DNA from: DAOSWM01 sp035380045
GTDB lineage: Bacteria; Bacteroidota; Bacteroidia; Bacteroidales; Tenuifilaceae
Direction of reading: 5' to 3'
Assembly: GCA_035380045.1 (NCBI GenBank)
Contig: DAOSWM010000006.1
Span: forward strand, 34,060 to 98,059
Length of the DNA: 64,000 nucleotides
Positions 25,702 through 35,455 of the stretch are shown piece by piece; position 1 is the stretch's first letter, and every line of letters begins with the position of its first letter. The position numbers and the translations under genes are program-made. The notes under the pieces are model-generated. The model was given only the letters and a program-made list of their open reading frames with translations. It was not told the DNA's origin and made no database searches.

Positions 25702-26883
25702 ATGAGTTTAGATAAAATGGGATTCAACTCCAAGCTGATTCATGCTGGAGCAGAAAAGGATAAATTGGGAAGTGCAACGGTTCCAATTTACCAAACATCA
25801 ACATTTGGATTTTCAAGTGCCGATGAAGGCGCTCGCTGTTTTGCAGGCGAAAGCAATGGTTTTATTTATACTAGAATTGGAAATCCAACCATCCAGGCAT
25901 TAGAAAATCAGGTTGCTATACTGGAAGGTGGTTTTGGTGGAATTGCAACATCATCGGGTATGGGAGCAGTTTCAACCATATACATGGCATTGCTTCAACA
26001 GGGCGATCATATAGTTAGTACCGATGCCGTTTATGGCCCATCACGCGGTTTGATGGAAACTTACTTTTCTCGGTTAGGTGTTGAATCAACCTACGTAACA
26101 ACATCAAACCTAGAGAACATAAAAAAAGCAATTAAGCCCAACACCAAGGTTCTTTACATTGAAACTCCTACCAACCCTACGATGGAGATTACGGATCTTA
26201 AAGCTTGTGTTGCCATTGCCCGTGAGCACAATTTAACGCTTGTGGTCGACAATACATTCTGCAGCCCATACCTGCAACGTCCCATTGAACTTGGCGTTGA
26301 TGTTGTATTCCACAGCATGACAAAGTTCATTAATGGCCATGCTGACATTGTTGCTGGCATGATTATTACGCGTACCGAGGAGCTGTACAAAAAGATTCGT
26401 CCTGCCATGGTTGCAACTGGTTGCAATATGGATCCTCACCAAGCGTACATGGTTTTACGAGGAATCAAAACGCTCTCAATAAGAGTTGAGCGGGCACAGC
26501 AAAATGCAATGAAAGTTGCCGAGTTCCTCGAAAATCATCCAAAAGTTGCGTGGGTTAAGTATCCTGGCTTAAAATCTCACCCACAGTTCGAACTTGCTAA
26601 GCAACAAATGGACGGCCCCGGCGCAATGATTAGCTTTGAGCTAAAAGGTGGGTTTGAAGCAGGTAAAAAACTTATGGATAACGTTCATCTTGCCATGCTG
26701 GCTGTTTCTTTAGGTGGAGTTGAAACTCTAATTCAGCATCCAGCCTCAATGACCCACTCAAAAATGTCATCAGATGCCAAACTAAAAGCAAATATTACTG
26801 ACGGATTAGTTCGTTTTGCAGTAGGAATAGAAGACGTTGAGGACATTATTTCCGACTTGGAGCATGCTCTCGAAAAGGTTTAG
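25702..26883 (+). CDS. Trans-sulfuration PLP enzyme (methionine gamma-lyase/cystathionine synthase type)
   Basis: A 393-residue fold-type I PLP enzyme: PLP lysine Lys208 in HSMTKFINGHADIVAG, Asp183 in VVDNTFCSPY, and YTRIGNP at residues 56-62. Overall it reads most like methionine gamma-lyase or O-acetylhomoserine-type enzymes. However, the YGCT segment whose cysteine marks true methionine gamma-lyases is YGPS here (residues 111-114), so the reaction is uncertain: gamma-lyase, cystathionine gamma-synthase or sulfhydrylase are all possible. It stands alone with its own promoter, and is not close to the other paralogue (782-1963) in these motifs. Confidence 0.85.
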   Translation: MSLDKMGFNSKLIHAGAEKDKLGSATVPIYQTSTFGFSSADEGARCFAGESNGFIYTRIGNPTIQALENQVAILEGGFGGIATSSGMGAVSTIYMALLQQGDHIVSTDAVYGPSRGLMETYFSRLGVESTYVTTSNLENIKKAIKPNTKVLYIETPTNPTMEITDLKACVAIAREHNLTLVVDNTFCSPYLQRPIELGVDVVFHSMTKFINGHADIVAGMIITRTEELYKKIRPAMVATGCNMDPHQAYMVLRGIKTLSIRVERAQQNAMKVAEFLENHPKVAWVKYPGLKSHPQFELAKQQMDGPGAMISFELKGGFEAGKKLMDNVHLAMLAVSLGGVETLIQHPASMTHSKMSSDAKLKANITDGLVRFAVGIEDVEDIISDLEHALEKV

Positions 26884-26973
26884 TAAACTTTTACCGAATA
26901 GTATCGTATAATAATAATTAATTCCATGTTATGACTGGTTTTATTAACCCCTCATAATTTTGGAATTAATTTT

Positions 26974-26981
26974 TAAATTTG
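26974..26981 (+). promoter_or_regulatory. Candidate -7 box upstream of the T9SS cargo gene
   Basis: TAAATTTG at 26974-26981 matches TAnnTTTG, 41 bases before the ATG at 27023. A second match, TAATTTTG, lies at 26955-26962. Neither has a convincing TTTG at the -33 distance, so which is used is unclear. Confidence 0.4.
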
Positions 26982-27022
26982 TTATCGAATACATTTAATA
27001 GTTATCAATAAGCCAAAAAACC

Positions 27023-29695
27023 ATGAATAGAAAAGTACTACTTATCGCTGGTGCCATGCTAATTTCCAGCTTCATTTCTATGGCACAGAAAGAACGTATG
27101 CCTTATGGAACAAATTCACATTACAAAATCAGTGGTAAACTAAACAATAACCTGCAAAAGGTTACTGCTGCAGAAGTACTTTTCGAAGACAACTTCGACA
27201 GCTACGAAGCCAGCTTCGATGAGAATAAGTGGGAAGTTAAGCGTAGCACCGATATTACCGGCACCGATTTAACCGATGCCACCTCACCTGAATGGTTCCT
27301 GTGCAAACCTACGAACTTTGCGGGCAACGGGGCAACGTACATCAATTCCGGTTCTCGTTCGGCAGCCATTGCCTACACCGCACCAAATTTCACTTGGCTT
27401 ACCACCAAAGAGGCAATCAGCGTATCAAACGATGAAGCAGCTCTAGGTTTCTGGCTTTACTTTTACAACAACCCATCGCAGAGTATCCTCACAAATTTCC
27501 ATGTTTTAGTACAGGAAGATGGAACTGAAACCTGGAATATACTCAGAACATGGGACTCTGAATCAACAAATAACCTGTACGAAAAGAGGGTTATCCTCTC
27601 TTTATCCGATTACAACGAAAAGTCGATTCGTATTGCTTTTGTTTACGAAAACCAGAACGATGGTGGTTACCAGCTGGCTGTTGATGACATTTTTGTGGGA
27701 ACAACCACTGGTCCAAATCTAAGTATAACTGCTCTTCCTCTCGATTTTTCTGCAGTTCCAAGTCTGCTAGTTGATACCATGAAGCTTAGCCTAAGCGCCA
27801 AAATTCAGAATCTGGGCTCAAAGTTTGCCGACAGTTTGGTTCTCTCTGCTTCCATTCCTCTTCTGGAGGAATATAACTCGCACATTGATGTTACCGACAC
27901 GATTGACGAGGGCGATTCGAAGGTTTACACCCTACCCGATAACCCCGATTTTGACTCACAGGGAATATACTGGGTTCACTTCAACCTATCCGGCGACACG
28001 TTACCCGAACCTCTTCACGATTCAACTAAATTCGAGGTAACCTCAAACCTATTTGCAACCGACTTTGGAGTTGCAGGCGGATTCAGCCTTGGTAATGGAA
28101 CATTGGTAGGAAATTTGTACCCAATAAAGCTACCTGTTCTGGCCTCAGCAATCCAAGTTGGTTGGTCGTCGTTTACAGGTGGAAGCGAGCCAATTCCTTT
28201 TGGTCTAGAAATTTTTGAGATGAATCCGGTTGACAGTTCACTAACCAGCATTTACTCTACAACACTTGAACGTGAGGTTGACCATGCAAACAGCTACAAT
28301 TCGTACCTTATTGACGACACTTACCTGGCTCCCGGCGCCAGCTACTACATTGCAGTAAAACAACTTAGCACAACGCCGCTGGGTATTGGTTACGATATGG
28401 AAAGTACAGGTTACTTCTTCTCGCCTAACCAGCAAGGTGAACTCGAACTATTTGCGAACCCTTCAATCGGCAACCTAGCCATCAGGCTAATAATTTCGGA
28501 ACCCAGCGAAACTAACTACCTTAATCTTACAGTTACCGATGGGGAAAACACCATCCCTGAAGCAACTATTCAAATAGAGGGATTTGAGGATTTGCTTACC
28601 GATACTGAAGGCGAAGCCAGCATTGAACTTGAAAACGGAACCTACATTTACAATGTTGCTAAAGAAGGTTACGTAACCGTTACCGATACCGTTAAAATCC
28701 TTTACGCTTCGGTTGACAGAACAGTTGTTCTTGCCCCTGCCATTAGCGTAGAATTCATCGTAACATCAAGCGGAACACCATTGGCTGGAGCCGAAATTAT
28801 TGTTTCAGGACAGAGTGAAATAACTAACGAGCAGGGAACTGCCAACCTATCGTTAGCTGCAGGCTTACATACAGCTACGGTTCTTCTTTCGGGATATACT
28901 CCTGTTGTTCAAGAAATTGAGGTTACTACCGAGGCAAACTCTTTTGATATTGAAATGGAAGCAGCAACAACCTACAACGCTGTATTCGTTGTTGTTGACG
29001 AGTTGGAAAATCCTGTTCAAAACGTAAGGGTAACTATCCCCGATTTGGGCTACAAACTTACAAACGATACTGGCGAAGCTACGTTCACCGGTTTGGTCCC
29101 CGATAATGGAATTGCCTACACGCTTACTAAAACTGGTTTCGAAACCATATCAAAAACCTTCAACATTGTTGACTCTGATGTTGAGGTTAAGGATACCTTA
29201 AGCTACTTCAAGTATGATGTTACCTTTGAGGTTACCAACGGAGTTGTCCCCATTAATAATGCTACCATTACGCTGGAAGGCTACTCAAGCGTTGTTTCAA
29301 ACTTCAGCGGTTTAGCCGCTGTAAGCAACGTTATTCCAAACGACAGCATACCATTTACCGTTGAAAAAACAGGCTATGCTACCTACAAGGGAAGTATTGC
29401 TGTAATTGATACCGATGTTCGGTTAACGGTTGTGCTAAGCACATCAACGTCATCAGATGTTGATAATTCAACCTCATTTGCTGTTTTCCCAAATCCCAGC
29501 ACTGGCAACTTCTACGTTGAAGGTAGCGGCAAGTATAGCATTCGCATTTTCGATTCAACTGGTAGGCTAATTATTTCCAAGGAAATGCTGGAAAACAGAT
29601 CGCTAGTTGATATTTCAAACCAGCCAACAGGGATTTACATACTTCAAATTATGGCAAACGCTGAAATGAGAACTATAAAAGTTGTTAAGCATTAA
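27023..29695 (+). CDS. Secreted T9SS cargo with an adhesin-like domain and four regulatory-like repeats
   Basis: An 890-residue exported protein. A signal peptide (to about residue 21, SMAQ) is followed by a jelly-roll, cleaved-adhesin-type domain (about 55-230) beginning FEDNFDSYEASFDE and ending LAVDDIFVG. A CARDB-like region and a beta-rich stretch extend to about 500. Then come four repeats of about 70-80 residues of the carboxypeptidase-regulatory/PEGA kind, each with an internal D/N-x-x-G-E/T-A turn and a KEGY/KTGF-like end. The last 75 residues are a type A sorting domain (FAVFPNPSTGNFYVEG, then PTGIYILQI), which directs export through the type IX system and surface attachment. No catalytic motif was found, so adhesion or matrix binding is the likely role. 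Confidence 0.88.
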   Translation: MNRKVLLIAGAMLISSFISMAQKERMPYGTNSHYKISGKLNNNLQKVTAAEVLFEDNFDSYEASFDENKWEVKRSTDITGTDLTDATSPEWFLCKPTNFAGNGATYINSGSRSAAIAYTAPNFTWLTTKEAISVSNDEAALGFWLYFYNNPSQSILTNFHVLVQEDGTETWNILRTWDSESTNNLYEKRVILSLSDYNEKSIRIAFVYENQNDGGYQLAVDDIFVGTTTGPNLSITALPLDFSAVPSLLVDTMKLSLSAKIQNLGSKFADSLVLSASIPLLEEYNSHIDVTDTIDEGDSKVYTLPDNPDFDSQGIYWVHFNLSGDTLPEPLHDSTKFEVTSNLFATDFGVAGGFSLGNGTLVGNLYPIKLPVLASAIQVGWSSFTGGSEPIPFGLEIFEMNPVDSSLTSIYSTTLEREVDHANSYNSYLIDDTYLAPGASYYIAVKQLSTTPLGIGYDMESTGYFFSPNQQGELELFANPSIGNLAIRLIISEPSETNYLNLTVTDGENTIPEATIQIEGFEDLLTDTEGEASIELENGTYIYNVAKEGYVTVTDTVKILYASVDRTVVLAPAISVEFIVTSSGTPLAGAEIIVSGQSEITNEQGTANLSLAAGLHTATVLLSGYTPVVQEIEVTTEANSFDIEMEAATTYNAVFVVVDELENPVQNVRVTIPDLGYKLTNDTGEATFTGLVPDNGIAYTLTKTGFETISKTFNIVDSDVEVKDTLSYFKYDVTFEVTNGVVPINNATITLEGYSSVVSNFSGLAAVSNVIPNDSIPFTVEKTGYATYKGSIAVIDTDVRLTVVLSTSTSSDVDNSTSFAVFPNPSTGNFYVEGSGKYSIRIFDSTGRLIISKEMLENRSLVDISNQPTGIYILQIMANAEMRTIKVVKH

Positions 29696-29719
29696 GCTTT
29701 TTTAACCTTTCTAAATAGT

Positions 29720-29750
29720 AAAGCGGGTAAATTTGTTGCCCGCTTTTTTT
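29720..29750 (+). terminator. Intrinsic terminator after the T9SS cargo gene
   Basis: Eight-base perfect stem (AAAGCGGG at 29720-29727, CCCGCTTT at 29739-29746), 11-base loop and a following run of Ts. It lies 25 bases after the stop codon. Confidence 0.88.
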
Positions 29751-29778
29751 ATTTTTGCTTCTCCATATCTGCAAATAA

Positions 29779-30552
29779 ATGCAAGAACAAAACAGAAAAA
29801 CAGAAGGTAAAAGCTACTCAAAATGGCTCTGGCATGGTTTACTTCAGCTTGCAATTGCTCTTGCTATCAGTTCGGTTGTTATTATTTTTGCTTATCGCTT
29901 CATAAATCCTCCCCTAACCTGGTTAATGGTTGAAAGATACTTCTTCAAGAAAGAAACCCGGTTTAAACCTATTCTGCAAAGCTGGAAAAGCATTGAAGAT
30001 ATTTCTCCAAATATAACCCACGCATTTATTGCTGCGGAGGACAACCTTTTCCCAACACACTTTGGGTTCGATTTCGAATCGATTCGAAAGGCCAGCAATC
30101 AGAATAAGCAGGGAAAAAGAATGCGTGGTGCCAGCACCATTAGCATGCAGGTTGCCAAAAATGTTTTTTTGTGGCATGGTAGAACCTGGGTTCGAAAAGG
30201 ATTCGAGGCAGGTTTCACCTTACTTATTGAAACTTTCTGGACAAAAAAACGAATTATGGAGGTTTACACAAACATTGTTGAGTTAGGTCCATCGGTTTAC
30301 GGCGTTCAGGCAGCAAGCCAAAAGTATTTAAAAAAGGATGCTTCGAAAGTTAATATACATGAAGCAGCATTAATGGCTTCTGCTCTGCCCAATCCCTTGC
30401 AACGAAATATTGCAAAACCATCAAAAACAATGTCAGGTTACCAAAAACTTGTCCTACAGCGAATGAAAAATATTAAAAGGTACAATTTCGTTGAAGTCAA
30501 TGATAAAAAACACTCCCCAGAAAAAGAGAAAAGCATAACTAGCAAGAAATAA
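29779..30552 (+). CDS. mtgA: Monofunctional biosynthetic peptidoglycan transglycosylase
   Basis: A 257-residue glycosyltransferase family 51 protein with one N-terminal membrane helix (about residues 20-42). The GT51 motifs are present: HAFIAAEDNLFPTHFGFD with the catalytic glutamate, then RGASTISMQVAKNVFLW, then KKRIMEVYTNIVELG. It polymerises lipid II into glycan strands at the outer face of the inner membrane. No transpeptidase domain follows, so this is MtgA rather than a bifunctional penicillin-binding protein. The C-terminal tail is Lys-rich. The next gene (TPR protein) starts five bases after its stop, which suggests a two-gene operon. Confidence 0.93.
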   Translation: MQEQNRKTEGKSYSKWLWHGLLQLAIALAISSVVIIFAYRFINPPLTWLMVERYFFKKETRFKPILQSWKSIEDISPNITHAFIAAEDNLFPTHFGFDFESIRKASNQNKQGKRMRGASTISMQVAKNVFLWHGRTWVRKGFEAGFTLLIETFWTKKRIMEVYTNIVELGPSVYGVQAASQKYLKKDASKVNIHEAALMASALPNPLQRNIAKPSKTMSGYQKLVLQRMKNIKRYNFVEVNDKKHSPEKEKSITSKK

Positions 30553-30557
30553 GAAGG

Positions 30558-32510
30558 ATGAAATTGAAAATTATAAATAAAACTTTACTTGCAACGCTCA
30601 TTCTAGTAATTGTTACCAATGTTACTTGCTTCGGACAGCTGAACAAATCGTTCTTTATAAACAAAGGAAGGTACTTGGTTAATAACGAAAGCTACACTGA
30701 AGCAATTTCCGTTCTGAATCAGGTTATCAGAGTCGATTCAACCCTCGATGAAGCTTGGTTTCTACGTGGTGTTGCTAAGTACTACCTGAACGATTTTCAG
30801 GGTGCTCGCAACGATTTGAACAAAACGCTTTCCCGAAACCCATTACTCTCAAACGCTTACCTGTACCGGGCAATTGTTAACAGTAAACTCTCAAGGCATA
30901 GCCAGGCTATTACCGACCTCGACATGGCCATTGACCTTCGGCCTAATTTTGCCATTGCTTACTTCAACCGTGGAATTTCCCACATTTTGCTTAACGAACA
31001 CGAAAAAGCCATTGCCGATTTCAGCAAAACCATTTCACTGGAACCAAAGAATACTGATGCATGGATAAACCGGGGAACTGCACGGCTTCTTAAAGCAGAT
31101 ACAATGGGAGCCATCTCTGATTATAGCCATGCCACCCTACTTAACCCCTTTTACTCTGAGTCGTACTCCAAAAGAGGCCGCGTTTACTACGAAACCGGAA
31201 GCTACCACATGGCGCTTGTCGATTTTAACAAAGCCCTAGAATGCGACTCAACCGCATCAATAAACTACTTTTTAAGAGCATTAACTTACAATTCCCTAAA
31301 AAAGCATAACGAGGCAATTATCGATTTGAATAAGGCCATAAGTATGAATCCCGATAACGCGCTCAGCCTGTATAACAGGGGATTAATAAAATGGCAAATT
31401 GGAAGCAACAATGAGGCTTTAAACGATTTTAACAGGGTGGCTGAACTTAACCCTGAAAATATTTTAATTTTTTATAACAGGGGTATTCTTCTCTACGAAA
31501 TGAAGAAGTATACAGAGGCCATCACCAACTTTTCAACCGCAATTGAACTTTTCCCCGATTTTGCTAACGCATACCTTGGTCGATCCGCAGCGTATTTGCT
31601 AGCAGGAAACCAGGCAAAATCATACAACGACAAAGTATTTGCACAAAGCATTGCCGAAAAATACAAGGATAACCACTCCCAACCCTGGACTGATACAACA
31701 AAAAAGTTTGACAATCTTATTGCATTCAGCTCCGACTTTACACAGAAATCCATCCTGCCATCACTAGAAAAATACAGCACCCATTCAATTGATATAAAGC
31801 CATTCGTGTCGGCAACCCTCGCCTCAAAGGAAGAACTTCAAAACACCGATTTCGAATTTATTGAGCTGAAGAATATTAACAATCAATTAGCCAACAATAA
31901 TTTTAGGTTGTCGCTGAGGACTGAACCAACCATTGAACCTGATAGCATTCAGATAACTTCACAGCAAAATGCACTGGTTAGCGAAGTAGTGAAAGCCATT
32001 AAATTTCATCGTCAGAAAAAGTTCAGCGAAGCAATAAACATATACAAGCGTTTGCTAATCCATTATCCGGCCAACCCCTTAGTGCTCCTCAACCTTTCCG
32101 CTGTTGAAGCCGATATGTCAACGTTTATTGCATCGTTTGAACGAAGTAACCCCTCGCTAACACTTAACCAATCATCTGGGAATAAAAATACGAACAATGG
32201 TGAAGCGTTTGCCTCCTACAACGAAGCCCTAGAAACGTTAAGCAAGGTTGAAAATATTTGGCCAAAGAGTTTTGTAGTTCAATATAACAAAGGAAATATT
32301 TTTGCCCTTTCGGGCAAAATGGATGAGGCAGTAGCCGCCTACTCACAAGCAATTGATACGAATCCAAACTTTGCGGAAAGTTGGTACAACCGGGGCTTAA
32401 CATTTCTTTTTATTAAAGAGAAACAGAAAGGTTGTGCCGATTTAGGGGTTGCCGGTGAAAAGGGCATTAAACAAGCATACCTGCTTATCCATCGTTTTTG
32501 CCGTCAGTAG
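30558..32510 (+). CDS. Exported tetratricopeptide-repeat protein
   Basis: A 650-residue protein with a signal peptide (cleavage near CFGQ, residue 26). Residues about 35-370 form roughly ten consecutive TPR units, for example AYFNRGISHILLNEHEKAI, with spacing near 34 residues. A low-similarity linker follows, and three or four more units fill residues 470-640. TPR stacks bind proteins or peptides; in the periplasm they often organise envelope or secretion complexes. It follows mtgA by five bases, so a role in cell-wall assembly is possible. Its stop TAG directly abuts the stop of the convergent MATE gene, with no terminator between. Confidence 0.85.
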   Translation: MKLKIINKTLLATLILVIVTNVTCFGQLNKSFFINKGRYLVNNESYTEAISVLNQVIRVDSTLDEAWFLRGVAKYYLNDFQGARNDLNKTLSRNPLLSNAYLYRAIVNSKLSRHSQAITDLDMAIDLRPNFAIAYFNRGISHILLNEHEKAIADFSKTISLEPKNTDAWINRGTARLLKADTMGAISDYSHATLLNPFYSESYSKRGRVYYETGSYHMALVDFNKALECDSTASINYFLRALTYNSLKKHNEAIIDLNKAISMNPDNALSLYNRGLIKWQIGSNNEALNDFNRVAELNPENILIFYNRGILLYEMKKYTEAITNFSTAIELFPDFANAYLGRSAAYLLAGNQAKSYNDKVFAQSIAEKYKDNHSQPWTDTTKKFDNLIAFSSDFTQKSILPSLEKYSTHSIDIKPFVSATLASKEELQNTDFEFIELKNINNQLANNNFRLSLRTEPTIEPDSIQITSQQNALVSEVVKAIKFHRQKKFSEAINIYKRLLIHYPANPLVLLNLSAVEADMSTFIASFERSNPSLTLNQSSGNKNTNNGEAFASYNEALETLSKVENIWPKSFVVQYNKGNIFALSGKMDEAVAAYSQAIDTNPNFAESWYNRGLTFLFIKEKQKGCADLGVAGEKGIKQAYLLIHRFCRQ

Positions 32511-33848
32511 CTACACGCTTTCCCCCTTCCACCTGCCTGATTTGAGATATAAATACGATAGTAAAGACATAAAAAATCCGTAAAAAATTTCAACTGACCA
32601 CACCACGTGAACTTCAGCACGAAGAACGGATGCCAAAACATACGTAAGGATTAAGTACAAAAACAGAACAAGCATCTCGATAAAAAGTGAAACGTTTGTT
32701 TTTCCAGTCCCCGAAACACCACTGAAAAGAACGAATGCCAATGCAAGAAGTACTGCCGAAACTGAAATAACCCGAATTGCAGGAACTCCAAGTTCGATTA
32801 AATGAGAATTTGTAGTGTATACCATTAGAAGCTGCTTCGGGAAAAGAGAACAAACGGCAACAATTGCTGTAACCCCCAGAACGCTAATAACCGAAGTTTT
32901 TGTAATTACTCTAAAAACTTGATTTTGATAGCCCTTGCCAATAACGTAGCTTACCAAACTATTTGTTGCTGAGGCAAATCCCATAATTGGAATCAGCAGT
33001 ACAACATAAACCGATCGAATAATATTTGAAACAGCCAGCTCGCTTTCTCCCATTTTCTCGATAAGCAAAAAGAATACAAACCAAACAGCAAACGAGAAAA
33101 AGTTTTGGAACATCATGGGAACAGAAACCTTAAGCAATCTAACCAATAGTTTGCTGCTAAAAAGCTTAAACCTGAAAAGCCTGTAATCGTTCACAGGAAG
33201 TTTGGCATACGTAAAAACCAAAAACACAATGGTACACGATATTTCAGCCACAACCGAAGCTAACGCAGCCCCAGAAACCCCCATCTCAGGGAACCCAAAA
33301 TGCCCAAAAATTAGGCTGTAGTCAAGAAATATATTAATAACAACCATAACCAAAGTAGTAAGAGTAATTACTTTGGTTTTTCCAATACCAATGTATAGCG
33401 CCCTGAATATAAAGTTTGCATGGGCAAAAAATATCCCCCAAATTCTGTAGTTTACAAAGTCAATACTCGTATACCTAACTTCATCTGAGCTGATTATTAA
33501 CCTCAGAAAGTCATCTTTAAAAGCCAATACAAGGAGTAATATTGCTAGGGCTAACCCAAGCAGAAATAGTAAACCATGCTCAACGGTTCTGCCAATGGCT
33601 CTTACGGCGCCTTCGCCAAATCGGCGAGCAACAACTATTTGGGTTCCTATTCCAAAGCCCCAACCCAACATAACAATTGAAAGGTAAAACAACCCACCTA
33701 TGGCTCCTCCACCCAAAGCAACTTCACCCAAACGCCCTAGGAAAGCCGTATCGGTCACATTTATTACATTTTGGGCAATACTTCCAATTATTATGGGATA
33801 GGCAATTAACCAAATTCGTTTATACGAAACAGAAAGTTCTTGCTGCAT
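32511..33848 (-). CDS. MATE-family efflux transporter
   Basis: A 445-residue protein with 12 membrane helices in two similar halves. Family marks include the early IIGSIAQNVINVTDTAFLGRLG segment and WGFGIGTQIVVARRFGEG in the first half. MATE proteins export cationic drugs, dyes or metabolites in exchange for Na+ or H+. Substrate cannot be read from sequence. The gene stands alone, ends flush with the TPR gene, and has 187 bases of AT-rich non-coding DNA upstream that it shares with the divergent lipoprotein gene. Confidence 0.92.
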   Translation of the reverse strand: MQQELSVSYKRIWLIAYPIIIGSIAQNVINVTDTAFLGRLGEVALGGGAIGGLFYLSIVMLGWGFGIGTQIVVARRFGEGAVRAIGRTVEHGLLFLLGLALAILLLVLAFKDDFLRLIISSDEVRYTSIDFVNYRIWGIFFAHANFIFRALYIGIGKTKVITLTTLVMVVINIFLDYSLIFGHFGFPEMGVSGAALASVVAEISCTIVFLVFTYAKLPVNDYRLFRFKLFSSKLLVRLLKVSVPMMFQNFFSFAVWFVFFLLIEKMGESELAVSNIIRSVYVVLLIPIMGFASATNSLVSYVIGKGYQNQVFRVITKTSVISVLGVTAIVAVCSLFPKQLLMVYTTNSHLIELGVPAIRVISVSAVLLALAFVLFSGVSGTGKTNVSLFIEMLVLFLYLILTYVLASVLRAEVHVVWSVEIFYGFFMSLLSYLYLKSGRWKGESV

Positions 33849-33909
33849 TTTCTAAAGATGTAGCTTTATAAACAATATAACAACAGAGTTTACAACATTA
33901 AAAAAAGAT

Positions 33910-33939
33910 TTTGTAAAAGCAATAATTATTGTACCTTTA
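33910..33939 (+). promoter_or_regulatory. Candidate promoter for the lipoprotein/ABC gene cluster
   Basis: TTTG at 33910-33913 and TACCTTTA at 33932-33939 (one mismatch to TAnnTTTG) are separated by 18 bases. The cluster's first ATG is at 34036, giving a leader of about 90 bases. The rest of the 187-base intergenic region is AT-rich with no other feature seen. Confidence 0.38.
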
Positions 33940-34035
33940 CATATGTATGGATACTATCAACATTTTAATTCATTATTAACTATTGTTATTTAAGTTCTTT
34001 GTAATCTCATATTTTTTTTTTTACTTGCATTAATA

Positions 34036-34974
34036 ATGCACAAATTAACTAATTTGATGTATCAGAACAGCATTTTTAGGAATATTTCCGTACATATTAT
34101 AGTCTTATTTTTATTTACTAGCTTTTTGTCTGTATCCTGTAGAAACTCAGAAGAACAGAAAAGGCCATCGGTAATGAAAGAAATGATAAAACCCGACACA
34201 TTATCGATGTTATTAAAGTATGATAACTCCCTTTTTCCACTCCCCTCGCCTTATCAAGCAGCATTTTTAATAAAAAAGCATGAGATTCCGTTTAATGAGA
34301 ATCTATTAAATCCAACCGAGAACAAACAGAAATATACTACGAATTTCAAAAAAGCCCTAAACCTTGGGGTTTACGGAACCAACCTAAGCTATCTGAATAT
34401 ATACGAACGAACCCCTCAATCCATAAATTATTTGAGCACGCTCAAAAAATTATCAGATGAGTTGGGTCTTTCTCCTGCCTTCAATGCTAGTTTCTTCGCT
34501 GACATTGAAAAGAACATTGGTGAAAAGGACTCCTTACTTGTCCTTCTTAGCCGCACCTACCGAAAAGCTGATGGTTACCTGCGCGAAAGCGATAGAGGTG
34601 AAATCGGGGCACTCATACTAACTGGTGGTTGGATTGAAAGTCTTTACGTGCTTACTCAGTTAGCAAAAGTTACATCTAACCGAGAAATAATTAATCGAAT
34701 AGGCGAGCAAAAACATCCTCTCGATAACGTGATTGAAGTTCTTACTCCTTTCTACTATAAATCAACCGAATACTCCACTTTGGTCGATTATTTCATAGAG
34801 TTAGCATACGAGTTCGATGGCATTATATACTCCTACTCCTACAAACCACCAAAAATTGATATCGAGAACAAAATAATGTTCATTAACAGTGAATCCAGGG
34901 TTATCATGTCAGAATATCATCTCGATGCAATAAGTAAAAAGGTTGAACAAATCAGAAATATGATTATTGAGTAA
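34036..34974 (+). CDS. Putative lipoprotein of unknown function
   Basis: A 312-residue protein with a hydrophobic N-terminus ending in FLSVSC, a good lipobox. An ATG seven codons in (34057) gives a more normal signal length and is as likely a start as 34036. The mature part is mainly helical and charged, with no motif I can name; a KADGYLRESDRGEIGALILTGGWIESLY segment near residue 180-205 looks like the most conserved core. It is followed 22 bases later by a small secreted protein, then the large ABC-type protein, all on one strand. A role as a periplasmic partner of that transporter is suggested by position only. Confidence 0.68.
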   Translation: MHKLTNLMYQNSIFRNISVHIIVLFLFTSFLSVSCRNSEEQKRPSVMKEMIKPDTLSMLLKYDNSLFPLPSPYQAAFLIKKHEIPFNENLLNPTENKQKYTTNFKKALNLGVYGTNLSYLNIYERTPQSINYLSTLKKLSDELGLSPAFNASFFADIEKNIGEKDSLLVLLSRTYRKADGYLRESDRGEIGALILTGGWIESLYVLTQLAKVTSNREIINRIGEQKHPLDNVIEVLTPFYYKSTEYSTLVDYFIELAYEFDGIIYSYSYKPPKIDIENKIMFINSESRVIMSEYHLDAISKKVEQIRNMIIE

Positions 34975-34996
34975 TCGCATGTAACTAAGGTAAACA

Positions 34997-35431
34997 ATGA
35001 AGCTAACAAATAAAATATTTTCATTTTCAGTTATCATAGTTTTCTTAACATTTGGTACCTCTAGCTTGGTTAAAGCACAGCTTGAACAACTTCAAAATAT
35101 TTGTTCCCTATACTTTTCCCCCGAATTTATTTCCGATGGACAAGAATACTTTGCCCAGCTAAAACCCGACCAGAAAGTAGAATTCAGAACTACCTTTTTC
35201 GGAGAAAATACGTACCGCATTGTAGCGTGTACAAATCTTCGAAAAGGTGATTTGGTATTTACAGTATACGACACTGAGAAGAATCTTCTTTTTTCAAACT
35301 CCGATTACGAGTATTCTCCATACTGGGATTTCAGATTTGGTTCAACCATAACATGTATAATCCAGGTCGATGTTAAAAGTTCAAAATTTATTCCAGGTTA
35401 TGTAATGTTACTAATTGGTTACAAACCATAA
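34997..35431 (+). CDS. Small secreted protein of unknown function
   Basis: A 144-residue protein with a clear signal peptide cut near LVKAQ (residue 28). The mature part is beta-rich, with DGQEYFAQLKPDQKVEFRTTF, then FVYDTEKNLLFSN-like strands and aromatic residues, and may form a small jelly-roll or sandwich. It contains a few cysteines (Cys36, and others near the middle and end) but no known motif. It lies between the lipoprotein and the TerB/FHA/ABC protein with gaps of 22 and 24 bases, and may be an accessory periplasmic factor of the same unit. Confidence 0.6.
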   Translation: MKLTNKIFSFSVIIVFLTFGTSSLVKAQLEQLQNICSLYFSPEFISDGQEYFAQLKPDQKVEFRTTFFGENTYRIVACTNLRKGDLVFTVYDTEKNLLFSNSDYEYSPYWDFRFGSTITCIIQVDVKSSKFIPGYVMLLIGYKP

Positions 35432-35455
35432 AATCAGAAACTTAACCATTAAGCA

